Shown: positions 1 through 5,179 of the stretch, one piece after another
Numbering within the stretch: the stretch's first letter is position 1
Layout: each line of letters opens with the position of its first letter
Source: Dehalococcoidia bacterium
GTDB lineage: Bacteria > Chloroflexota > Dehalococcoidia > UBA2979
Length of the DNA: 5,179 nt
NCBI GenBank assembly: GCA_018700215.1
Contig: JABIST010000418.1
Location: 1 to 5,179, forward strand
Direction: 5' to 3'
Notes under the pieces: model-generated
Told to the model about the DNA's origin: nothing
The model's input: only the letters and a program-made list of their open reading frames with translations
The model's database searches: none
Translations under genes and position numbers: made by a program

Positions 1-327
1 AGCCCATTCGTGGAATACCACACGAAGCAGCTCCGACGAGCAATGGACCAGCTACGACAATCGGCGGTGGGGCTGAACCAGTTGATGGATGAACTGGGCA
101 CGACCACCGACTTCGATCGAGAGCAGATGCTGCTGCTCTGGTACCTGGCCGTGATCGGGCCGATCAGCTCCGCTGCGTACGCGAGCCTGATCGGAAAGTC
201 GCAGGACACCGCGATCGAGAAGCTGCTACAGGCCTCGGATGCGGGCCTGTTGAAGAAGATCGCAGCAGGGCAGTCGACACGCTACGACCTCACCGAGCGC
301 GTATGGCGGCGTGCACAGGGCGACTAG
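1..327 (+). CDS. Fic-family protein, C-terminal part (5' end outside window)
   Basis: The reading frame is open from the first base (S-P-F-V-E-Y-H-T...) to TAG at 325-327, so only the last 108 codons of a longer gene are present. The residues align without gaps to the C-terminus of the complete Fic protein downstream (476-1594). By eye about half are identical, including SPFVEYHT, DQL, GPI, AYA, LIG, SQ, TA, EKL and STRY. This part covers the helix after the Fic core (about residues 1-30 of the fragment) and a winged-helix-like domain (about 40-97; GPISSAAYASLIG then the wing STRYDLT). The Fic catalytic motif and any inhibitory motif lie upstream of the window, so activity cannot be judged. 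Family knowledge: Fic proteins of this layout usually AMPylate target proteins, and the winged helix may bind DNA or mediate contacts. It is followed by a 148-bp gap and then its paralogue, which suggests an old tandem duplication. A GTG at 10 is in frame, but the homology begins before it, so it is not the true start. Confidence 0.85.
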   Translation, partial: SPFVEYHTKQLRRAMDQLRQSAVGLNQLMDELGTTTDFDREQMLLLWYLAVIGPISSAAYASLIGKSQDTAIEKLLQASDAGLLKKIAAGQSTRYDLTERVWRRAQGD

Positions 328-383
328 CGGGCACTTCATCGGGAGTTGGGCGGGTCGCGAGGGCTGTGGGGTTGGGCGATTGG

Positions 384-403
384 TTGATTAATCGATTAAT
401 CAA
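384..403. repeat. Perfect 20-bp inverted repeat (operator half-sites)
   Basis: TTGATTAATC is followed directly by its reverse complement, with the centre between 393 and 394. Symmetry continues at 381-382/405-406 after one mismatched pair. A dyad with no loop is typical of a dimeric DNA-binding protein site and not of an RNA hairpin terminator. Confidence 0.85.
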
Positions 404-421
404 TCAGATTACGAGATTAAT

Positions 422-452
422 CTTACAGATTGGTTGATTAATCGATTATACT
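422..452 (+). promoter_or_regulatory. Putative promoter of the second Fic gene
   Basis: TATACT at 447-452 matches five of six bases of the sigma-70-type -10 consensus. The -35 is weak: CTTACA (422-427) gives four of six matches but at a long 19-bp spacing. A start near 459 would leave a leader of about 17 nt, just enough for the ribosome site at 461-468. The dyad array covers the spacer and touches the -10 box, so a protein bound there would block polymerase. A poor -35 could also mean that an activator is needed. Confidence 0.5.
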
Positions 453-460
453 TCCAGACG

Positions 461-468
461 GGAGAGGG
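461..468 (+). promoter_or_regulatory. Ribosome binding site setting the ATG at 476
   Basis: GGAGAGGG lies 7 nt before the ATG at 476. It decides that start over the in-frame TTG at 434, which lies inside the operator repeat upstream of the -10 box and has no Shine-Dalgarno sequence. Confidence 0.8.
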
Positions 469-475
469 ATCGGTC

Positions 476-1594
476 ATGAGACTTCGGCTCAGCTACGAAT
501 TGTCCGACGAGTGCAAGGACGACCTGAACGCGATCGACGCGGAACGGTACGCCGTGCGTGCGCTGATTCCGGGCGGGCTGGAGGAATACTTCGCGAGGCA
601 GGCGCGGATCTTCTCCACGCGCGGCTCAACTGCAATCGAAGGCAACGACGTGGCAGGGGGGCAGGCCGCGTCGATCGTCGAAGGGACGCTCGCACCCAGC
701 GACCAGCAGGAGCTTGAGGTCTACAACCTCGCGCAGGCATACGACCTTGCGTACCAGCTGACCGACGACCGCTCGATGGTGATCGACGGCGGGACGATCC
801 GGTCGCTGAACTCGGTGCTGCAGAAGGGGGCGACGGAGCCCGGAGCGGCATCGCGGGGGACATACCGGCGACCGGGTGGCCCGGACGTGACGATCCGCGC
901 GGACCGAGGGCGCGGGGCGGTCCTGTACCAGCCACCTCGGGCTGACGATGTCGGTCAGCTGATGGCAGGCTTCGTGGAGGATGTGCAGCGGTGGCGCGAG
1001 CAGGAACCGGGGCCAGTGGCAGCGGCGCTGACGCACTTTGCGTTCGTTTCGATTCATCCATTCGAGAACGGGAACGGACGGACCGCCCGGCTACTGGCGG
1101 ACATGGTGCTGGATCTGACTGGATGGTCCGTGGAGCGAATGCTGTCGGTCAGCTCCGCGATTCACGCATCCGGGGACGAGTACTTCGACGCACTGCGTGC
1201 GACGCAGGGGCGTGCGTTCGTAGAGAGCGTCGATGCGAGTCCATTCGTCGAATACCACACGCGGCGGTTGCGGCGAGCAGTCGATCAGCTGCAGCAATCG
1301 GTCGTCTGGTTGGTTCGTACCGCGGAGGAGATCAGCGACGAGCGTGACACCGACCAGGCAGTGGTGCTGCTCTCCTGGTACCTGCTGAACCTGGGACCGA
1401 TTACCTCGTCGGCGTATGCCAAGCTGATCGGCACCTCGCAGAGTACGGCTGTCGAGAAGCTGCGCGGGCAGGTGGAGATTGGGTTCTTGACGCGGATCGG
1501 CGCGGGGCGTTCGACGCGGTACACGCTGACCTCGGGCGTCAGCGAGCGCGTGGCGCGACGGGTGGCCGAGGAACCGGCGCTGTACGTCGCCTAG
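476..1594 (+). CDS. Fic-family protein (probable AMP-transferase) with C-terminal winged helix
   Basis: 372 aa from the ATG at 476. The Fic core carries HPFENGNGRTAR at residues 194-205, a full match to HPFx[DE]GNGRxxR. His194 is the expected general base, Glu197 the expected metal ligand, and the GNGR loop the expected ATP-phosphate site. Upstream, STAIEG at residues 51-56 fits the class II inhibitory motif (S/T)xxxE(G/N), whose Glu55 would block the ATP gamma-phosphate site; the protein is therefore probably self-inhibited. The segment at about 125-160 (RGTYRRPGG...YQPP) is the usual beta-flap that holds the target. Residues about 296-352 form a winged-helix-like domain (GPITSSAYAKLIG, then STRYTLT). 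Family knowledge: such proteins transfer AMP to Ser/Thr/Tyr of partner proteins; the target here is unknown. All catalytic residues are intact, so activity is likely. It is the intact partner of the tandem pair and has its own operator-like array. Its TAG overlaps the stop of sdhB. Confidence 0.93.
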   Translation: MRLRLSYELSDECKDDLNAIDAERYAVRALIPGGLEEYFARQARIFSTRGSTAIEGNDVAGGQAASIVEGTLAPSDQQELEVYNLAQAYDLAYQLTDDRSMVIDGGTIRSLNSVLQKGATEPGAASRGTYRRPGGPDVTIRADRGRGAVLYQPPRADDVGQLMAGFVEDVQRWREQEPGPVAAALTHFAFVSIHPFENGNGRTARLLADMVLDLTGWSVERMLSVSSAIHASGDEYFDALRATQGRAFVESVDASPFVEYHTRRLRRAVDQLQQSVVWLVRTAEEISDERDTDQAVVLLSWYLLNLGPITSSAYAKLIGTSQSTAVEKLRGQVEIGFLTRIGAGRSTRYTLTSGVSERVARRVAEEPALYVA

Positions 1595-1614
1595 CTCTTG
1601 CCGAAGAGCTTGCG
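1588..1614 (-). terminator. Stem-loop at the sdhB/fic convergent ends (possible terminator without T-run)
   Basis: AGCTCTT (1593-1599) and AAGAGCT (1604-1610) are exact reverse complements around a 4-base loop. Read on the - strand, an extra CGC/GCG pairing (1614-1612 with 1590-1588) extends the stem across a small internal loop. It spans the last sdhB codons and the sdhB stop, and lies at or past the stop of the + strand Fic gene. Neither side has a T-run, so it is not a classic intrinsic terminator. It could serve as a U-less terminator or as a 3'-end stabiliser for either transcript, or it may be a chance product of the coding sequence. Confidence 0.35.
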
Positions 1615-2334
1615 GCCGAGGGCGCGGAGCGGATCGTAGTGGATGTCCGCGCTGCGCTCTTTGAGCGGGATGATGGCGTTATCGGTGATGTGGATGCCTT
1701 CGGGGCAGACGTCCGTGCAGCACTTGGTGATGTTGCAGTACTCGAGGCCGAAGCCGTGCTGGACGGTGTCTTCCCTGGGATTGGTGTCCAAGGGGTGCAT
1801 TGAGATTTCCGCGAGGCGGACGAAGAAGCGGGGGCCGGCGAAGGCGTTCATGTTCTCCGGGTGGTCACGGATGACGTGGCAGACGTCCTGGCAGATGAAG
1901 CACTCGATGCACTTGCGGAATTCCTGGCCACGATCGACATCGATCTGGGCCATGCGGTGGGTACCGTCGGCTTCGCGTGGCTGGAGCTTGATCTCGGGGA
2001 TCGTCTTCGCCTTCTCGTAGTTCCAGGCTACATCGGTGACGAGGTCGCGGATCAGGGGGAAGGTCTTGAGCGGGGCGATGGAGATGGTCTCGCCCTCCGG
2101 GTAGAGCTCCATGCGGAGCATGCACTGGAGCTTGGGGGTGCCGTTGACCTCGGCGCTGCAGGAGCCGCACTTACCGGCCTTGCAGTTCCAGCGGACGGCG
2201 AGGTCCGGGGTCTGGGTGGCCTGGAGGCGATGGACGACATCGAGGACGACCATGCCCTCTTCGTACTCGACGTCGTATTCCTTGTATTCGCCGTCTTCTT
2301 CGCCGCGCCAGACGCGGAGGTGAGCATTTGGCAT
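1591..2334 (-). CDS. sdhB: Succinate dehydrogenase iron-sulfur subunit
   Basis: 247 aa. It carries electrons from the FAD of SdhA to the membrane subunit. The N-terminal ferredoxin-like domain has C51, C56, C59 and C71 (CKAGKCGSC...C) for [2Fe-2S]. The C-terminal domain has C142, C145, C148 and C152 (CIECFICQDVC), and C200, C206 and C210 (CNITKCCTDVCPEG). By the spacing of the E. coli enzyme, C142/C145/C148/C210 should hold [4Fe-4S] and C152/C200/C206 should hold [3Fe-4S]. C205 is an extra cysteine beside the cluster ligands. Length and the CIECFICQDVCHV stretch resemble the mycobacterial Sdh1 iron-sulfur subunit more than E. coli SdhB (recalled comparison, not a search). The ATG at 2334 lies 4 bp after the sdhA stop, so the two are probably translationally coupled. 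It is the last gene of the operon, and its stop shares CTAG with the convergent Fic gene. Confidence 0.96.
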   Translation of the reverse strand: MPNAHLRVWRGEEDGEYKEYDVEYEEGMVVLDVVHRLQATQTPDLAVRWNCKAGKCGSCSAEVNGTPKLQCMLRMELYPEGETISIAPLKTFPLIRDLVTDVAWNYEKAKTIPEIKLQPREADGTHRMAQIDVDRGQEFRKCIECFICQDVCHVIRDHPENMNAFAGPRFFVRLAEISMHPLDTNPREDTVQHGFGLEYCNITKCCTDVCPEGIHITDNAIIPLKERSADIHYDPLRALGRKLFGKS

Positions 2335-2338
2335 AGGA

Positions 2339-4132
2339 CTAGGCCTCCTCGAAGAGCTTTGCGAGTTCAGCAGGCATCTGGGGGAGTGGTTCTTGTTGGA
2401 CCTGGACGCCGTCTTCGGTCATGCGGCCGACCACGTTGACCTTGCCGAACGCCTCCGTGGGTCCAGGGAAATCGTCGCGGGTGTGGCCGCCACGGCTCTC
2501 CTTGCGCTCGAGTGCACCCCTGGTGATGGCCTCGGCCACGTGGAGCATGTGTTCGAGGTCGAGGGCGAGGTGCCAACCAGGGTTGTACTGGACGTTGCCT
2601 TCGACGGCGGCGTTGGCGGCACGTTCCCGGAGCGATGCGATGTCCTCCAGGGCGGTGTTCATCTCCGACTCGGTGCGGATGATGCCAACGTTGAGCTGCA
2701 TCGTGTCTTGTAGTTCTTTGTGGAGCGTGTAGGGGTTCTCCTTGCCGCCGCCGGCGAAGGGGGCCTGCATCAGGGTGATGCGCTCGTTGACGGCGGCGGT
2801 GTCGATGTCGGGCATCGCATCGAGACCCTGCGCGTAGTCGGCGGCACCGATGCCGGCGCGACGACCGAAGACGACGAGGTCTGAGAGGGAGTTGCCGCCG
2901 AGGCGGTTGGAGCCGTGCATGCCACCGGCGACCTCGCCAGCGGCGAAGAGGCCGGGGACGGTGCTGGCGGCGGTCTCGGGCTCAACTCGGACGCCACCCA
3001 TCGCGTAGTGAGCGGTGGGGCCGACTTCCATCGACTCGCTGGTGATATCAACGCCCGCGAGCTGCATGAACTGGTGGTACATGGACGGCAGGCGACGCTG
3101 GATGTAGTCGGAGTCTCGGCGGGTGGCGATATCGAGGTAGACGCCGCCGTGGGGGCTGCCGCGGCCGGCTTTCACCTCGGAGTTGATTGCGCGGGCGACT
3201 TCGTCGCGGGGGAGGAGGTCCGGGGTGCGGCGAACGGTCTTATCGTCGTACCAGCGGTCGGCTTCTTCCTCAGTCTCGGCGGTCTCGGCGGCGAACATCG
3301 GTGGGATGTAGTCGAACATGAAGCGGTGGCCATCGGAGTTGCGGAGGGTGCCGCCGTCGCCGCGGACGCCCTCGGTGACGAGGATGCCTCGGACGCTGGG
3401 GGGCCAGACCATGCCGGTGGGGTGGAACTGGACGCACTCCATGTCGATCATGTCGGCGCCGGCGTGGAGGGCGAGGGCGTGGCCATCGCCGGTGCCTTCC
3501 CATGAGTTGGAGGTGATGGACCAGATTTTCCCGAGGCCACCGGTGGCGAGGATGATCGCCTTTGCTCGGAAGAGGACGGCTTTGCCGCTCTCGCGCCAAT
3601 AGCCGACGGCGCCGCTGATGCGGCCCTGGTCGTCCTTGAAGAGGCGGTTGATGGTGCATTCCTGGTGGACGTCGATGCCCTGGTGAACGGCGTGCTGCTG
3701 GAGGGTGCGAATCATCTCGAGGCCGGTGCGGTCACCGACATGAGCGAGGCGAGCGTAGCGATGTCCGCCGAAGTCGCGCTGTGAGATGCGGCCGTCGGGG
3801 GTGCGATCGAAGAGTGCGCCCCACTCTTCAAGTTCGGCGACACGGTCTGGGGATTCCTGGGCGTGGATCTGGGCCATGCGCCAGTTGTTGAGCATCTTGC
3901 CGCCGCGCATGGTGTCGCGGAAGTGGATCTGCCAGCTGTCCTCGGACCAGACGTTGCCCATGGCGGCGGCCATGCCGCCCTCGGCCATGACGGTGTGAGC
4001 CTTGCCGAGCAGTGATTTGCAGACGAGGCCGGTCTTGAGGCCGCGGGAGGAGGCTTCGACCGCGGCTCGGAGGCCGGCACCGCCGGCGCCGATGACGAGG
4101 ACATCGTACTCGTGGGTTTCGAAGTCAGGCAT
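2339..4132 (-). CDS. sdhA: Succinate dehydrogenase flavoprotein subunit
   Basis: 597 aa. It oxidises succinate to fumarate in the TCA cycle, on the cytoplasmic face. The Rossmann motif GAGGAG is at residues 15-20. KAHTVMAEGG contains His46, the expected covalent FAD attachment site. Substrate and catalytic residues are all found by family pattern: FHPTG with His237, TEGVRGDGG (253-261), LPRDEVARAI with Arg309 as the likely proton shuttle, HYAMGG with His375, and HGSNRLGGNSLSDLVVFGR with Arg410. The C-terminal helical region (about 445-597) is complete. Length is near the usual ~590. The start at 4132 is chosen because MPDFETHEYDVLVIGAGG is a normal flavoprotein N-terminus and GAGGA lies 7 nt upstream. 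The longer frame from 4282 runs inside sdhC and has no flavoprotein-like residues. It follows sdhC by 44 bp. The covalent-His motif and the operon favour succinate dehydrogenase over fumarate reductase or aspartate oxidase, though direction cannot be proven from sequence. Confidence 0.96.
   Translation of the reverse strand: MPDFETHEYDVLVIGAGGAGLRAAVEASSRGLKTGLVCKSLLGKAHTVMAEGGMAAAMGNVWSEDSWQIHFRDTMRGGKMLNNWRMAQIHAQESPDRVAELEEWGALFDRTPDGRISQRDFGGHRYARLAHVGDRTGLEMIRTLQQHAVHQGIDVHQECTINRLFKDDQGRISGAVGYWRESGKAVLFRAKAIILATGGLGKIWSITSNSWEGTGDGHALALHAGADMIDMECVQFHPTGMVWPPSVRGILVTEGVRGDGGTLRNSDGHRFMFDYIPPMFAAETAETEEEADRWYDDKTVRRTPDLLPRDEVARAINSEVKAGRGSPHGGVYLDIATRRDSDYIQRRLPSMYHQFMQLAGVDITSESMEVGPTAHYAMGGVRVEPETAASTVPGLFAAGEVAGGMHGSNRLGGNSLSDLVVFGRRAGIGAADYAQGLDAMPDIDTAAVNERITLMQAPFAGGGKENPYTLHKELQDTMQLNVGIIRTESEMNTALEDIASLRERAANAAVEGNVQYNPGWHLALDLEHMLHVAEAITRGALERKESRGGHTRDDFPGPTEAFGKVNVVGRMTEDGVQVQQEPLPQMPAELAKLFEEA
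2344..2350 (-). promoter_or_regulatory. sdhB ribosome binding site inside the sdhA end
   Basis: GAGGAGG on the - strand lies within the last sdhA codons (Glu-Glu-Ala) and 9 nt before the sdhB ATG. With the 4-bp gap between the genes, it implies coupled translation of the two soluble subunits. Confidence 0.75.
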
Positions 4133-4139
4133 CGTGGCG

Positions 4140-4144
4140 TCCTC
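4140..4144 (-). promoter_or_regulatory. sdhA ribosome binding site setting the start at 4132
   Basis: GAGGA on the - strand with 7 nt to the ATG at 4132-4130, in the sdhC-sdhA gap. It supports this start over the in-frame ATG at 4282 inside sdhC. Confidence 0.7.
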
Positions 4145-4176
4145 GCAGCTCTCGGTCGCGCGTCGTGTTCGTTCGG

Positions 4177-4968
4177 CTAGATCGGGTTGGAGAAGGTGTT
4201 GAGGTCTGTGATGACACCAGAGGCGACGAGGTGGATGTAGAGATCCGTGACGCCGACGAAGACGAGGCTGATCCAGGCCCACATCTTGTGGTGCTCATTG
4301 GCGATAGTGAAGACTTCCCACGCCTTGCGACGGAGGCGACGGAGTGGGGTCTTGGAGAACTGGTTGATGCCGCCGGCGACGATGTGTCGGAGCGAGTGGC
4401 AGCCGATGGTGTACATGGTGAGGAAGAAGGCGTTGAGGGTGAGGATGACGGAGCCGACGCCGATGCCGAAGCCTTCGCCAGGGAGGTGATATGACTTCAC
4501 CGCGCCGTAGGCGAGGAGTGGGATAAAGACGACGGCGACGTACATGAAGTAGCGGTGTGAGTTCTGGATGATGAGTGGGAAGCGGCTTTCACCGTTGTAG
4601 CTACCGGCAGGTTCGCTGACGGCGCAGGCGGGCGGGCTCATGAAATACGCGCGGTAGTAGGTGCGCCGGTAGTAGTAGCAGGTGGCTCTGAAGCCGAGCG
4701 GCGCCCAGAGGATGAGCAGGGCAGGAGAAACCCATTCAGGGAGGAAGCCGGGGGTGATGAGCGGTTCGAAGAAGGGGGAGAGATAGAGGCCGTGCGCGGT
4801 TTCGAATGCCCAGGCGTGGCCAGCCATTGCGGAGACGCCGGAGTAGAGGATGTAGAGGAAGAGGCCACTGCCGGTGACGAGTGGTTCGACCCACCAGCGG
4901 TCGTTGCGCTGGGTGAGGCCGTAGCGACGTTCGAGTGCATTTGATGGTTGGGCAGTGGCCTGTGTCAT
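4177..4968 (-). CDS. sdhC: Succinate dehydrogenase membrane anchor subunit, Sdh1/type F-like
   Basis: 263 aa integral membrane protein, first gene of the sdh operon. Five hydrophobic segments are visible, at about residues 28-49, 80-95, 138-156, 166-187 and 227-249. Arg/Tyr-rich (CYYYRRTYYRAYF, 97-109) and Arg/Lys-rich (PLRRLRRK, 208-215) loops are likely cytoplasmic. It is about twice the length of classical SdhC or SdhD, and no second anchor gene follows. This matches the single long anchor of the mycobacterial Sdh1 complex (type F), whose anchor is reported to hold a membrane-embedded Rieske-type [2Fe-2S] cluster. Three cysteines (C97, C115, C190) and membrane-near histidines (H138, H191, H195, H226, H227, H246) could supply ligands; which ones do is not decided here. 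Its role is to tether SdhA/SdhB and reduce quinone. The ATG at 4968 has only a close GAGG (3-nt spacing), but it is the only ATG before the first membrane segment. Family assignment rests on operon context plus recalled similarity. Confidence 0.85.
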   Translation of the reverse strand: MTQATAQPSNALERRYGLTQRNDRWWVEPLVTGSGLFLYILYSGVSAMAGHAWAFETAHGLYLSPFFEPLITPGFLPEWVSPALLILWAPLGFRATCYYYRRTYYRAYFMSPPACAVSEPAGSYNGESRFPLIIQNSHRYFMYVAVVFIPLLAYGAVKSYHLPGEGFGIGVGSVILTLNAFFLTMYTIGCHSLRHIVAGGINQFSKTPLRRLRRKAWEVFTIANEHHKMWAWISLVFVGVTDLYIHLVASGVITDLNTFSNPI

Positions 4969-5001
4969 GAACCTCGCCGATTCCCGAGTGCGATGTGACC
5001 T

Positions 5002-5013
5002 GAGCGCGCGCTC
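5002..5013. repeat. 12-bp palindrome at the expected sdh transcription start
   Basis: GAGCGCGCGCTC is a perfect dyad located where transcription from the 5020-5048 promoter should begin. It could be a repressor site or a small 5' hairpin. Because it is made of alternating GC in a GC-rich genome, chance is a real alternative. Confidence 0.35.
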
Positions 5014-5019
5014 TCAGTG

Positions 5020-5048
5020 ACTATTGGCCTGCATTGGAGCAGGGTCAA
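5020..5048 (-). promoter_or_regulatory. Putative sdh operon promoter
   Basis: On the - strand, TTGACC (5048-5043) and AATAGT (5025-5020) are separated by exactly 17 bp, matching five and four of six sigma-70-type consensus bases. Transcription would start near 5013 and give a leader of about 45 nt before the sdhC ATG. No other convincing promoter was seen for the three genes. Confidence 0.6.
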
Positions 5049-5179
5049 GTGCATTTGGCCCGAAAGTCCTTGAAATAGGGTTTTGGACAGAGCTGCGGCG
5101 GCGATCTCGGCTTGCAGGTGGTTTCACGACGTTTCCGAGGTGGAGTGCCGCGGGTCAGGTGCTTGGGTAGTGGAGGCGG

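Larger units (their letters stand above)
378..452 (+). promoter_or_regulatory. AT-rich operator-like dyad array upstream of the second Fic gene
   Basis: The 8-bp palindrome GATTAATC occurs at 386-393, 394-401, 415-422 and 436-443. The last three starts are exactly 21 bp apart, about two helical turns. The first two copies abut and form a perfect 20-bp palindrome at 384-403 (half-site TTGATTAATC). The third copy sits in its own 10-bp palindrome, AGATTAATCT (414-423). The fourth is followed by the degenerate GATTATAC (444-451), which merges with the -10 box. A 21-bp block at 378-398 recurs exactly at 428-448, and CAGATT recurs at 405 and 426, again 21 bp apart. The block is strikingly AT-rich between GC-rich genes. 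Inference: a cooperative repressor binds here and controls the Fic gene. The Fic protein's own winged helix is one candidate; an unlinked regulator is another. Confidence 0.7.

Noticed and set aside
328..377. Possible terminator after the first Fic fragment.
   Set aside because: The stretch is G-rich but shows no stem-loop or T-run, so transcription may read through into the operator region.
434..475. A 14-codon N-terminal extension of the Fic protein from the TTG at 434.
   Set aside because: The TTG lies inside the operator repeat and upstream of the likely -10 box, and has no ribosome site. The ATG at 476 has GGAGAGGG at a 7-nt spacing.
489..1061. Long - strand open frames opposite the Fic gene.
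   Set aside because: Pro/Arg/Ser-rich composition is typical of the complement of a GC-rich gene. They lie opposite the conserved Fic motif region.
2915..3505. A 196-codon open frame on the + strand opposite sdhA.
   Set aside because: It is Gly/Ala/Val-rich and recognisable as the antisense reading of GC-rich sdhA codons. No motif or ribosome site supports it.
4133..4282. A 50-residue N-terminal extension of SdhA from the ATG at 4282.
   Set aside because: It overlaps the 3' part of sdhC in another frame, is Arg/His/Pro-rich like an out-of-frame shadow, and precedes a normal flavoprotein start with its own ribosome site.
4930..5058. GTGCATTTG occurs both in the start of sdhC (about 4935) and upstream of the promoter (about 5049).
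   Set aside because: One copy lies within codons, the flanks differ, and two copies of a 9-mer are weak evidence for a regulatory repeat.
5049..5179. Open frames reaching the right edge: one on the - strand ending in a TGA that overlaps the -35 box, and one on the + strand from a TTG at 5083.
   Set aside because: Both are short, cut by the edge, of odd composition and without recognisable motifs. Either could be the end of a neighbour, but nothing supports calling it.

Overview
The window comes from a GC-rich bacterium. It holds two functional blocks on opposite strands: a tandem pair of Fic-family genes (+ strand, 1-1594) and a three-gene succinate dehydrogenase operon (- strand, 4968 down to 1591). 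The three-subunit layout, a single long multi-Cys/His membrane anchor and the CIECFICQDVC motif in SdhB all resemble the mycobacterial Sdh1 (type F) complex II. This suggests an actinobacterium or a lineage sharing that enzyme type, but the sequence alone does not fix the taxon.

Left part. Positions 1-327 are the last 108 codons of a Fic-type gene whose catalytic core lies outside the window. After a 148-bp gap comes a second, complete homologue (476-1594, 372 aa). It has a canonical HPFENGNGRTAR AMP-transfer motif, an N-terminal STAIEG self-inhibition motif and a C-terminal winged helix. The gap holds an AT-rich cluster of dyads built on GATTAATC, three copies of which lie exactly 21 bp apart. 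The cluster runs into the -10 box of the second Fic gene and is best read as an operator array, possibly autoregulatory.

Right part. A good -35/-10 pair (TTGACC, 17 bp, AATAGT; 5048-5020) drives sdhC (4968-4177), sdhA (4132-2339) and sdhB (2334-1591), in that order and closely spaced. SdhA oxidises succinate at a covalent FAD, SdhB relays electrons through [2Fe-2S], [4Fe-4S] and [3Fe-4S] clusters, and SdhC anchors the complex and passes electrons to quinone. There is no separate sdhD.

The two blocks converge, and their stop codons overlap in one CTAG (1591-1594). A stem-loop sits over the end of sdhB, and there is no spacer between the genes. No RNA genes, insertion sequences or CRISPR arrays were seen. 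The last ~130 bases, upstream of the sdh promoter, contain no gene that can be supported.
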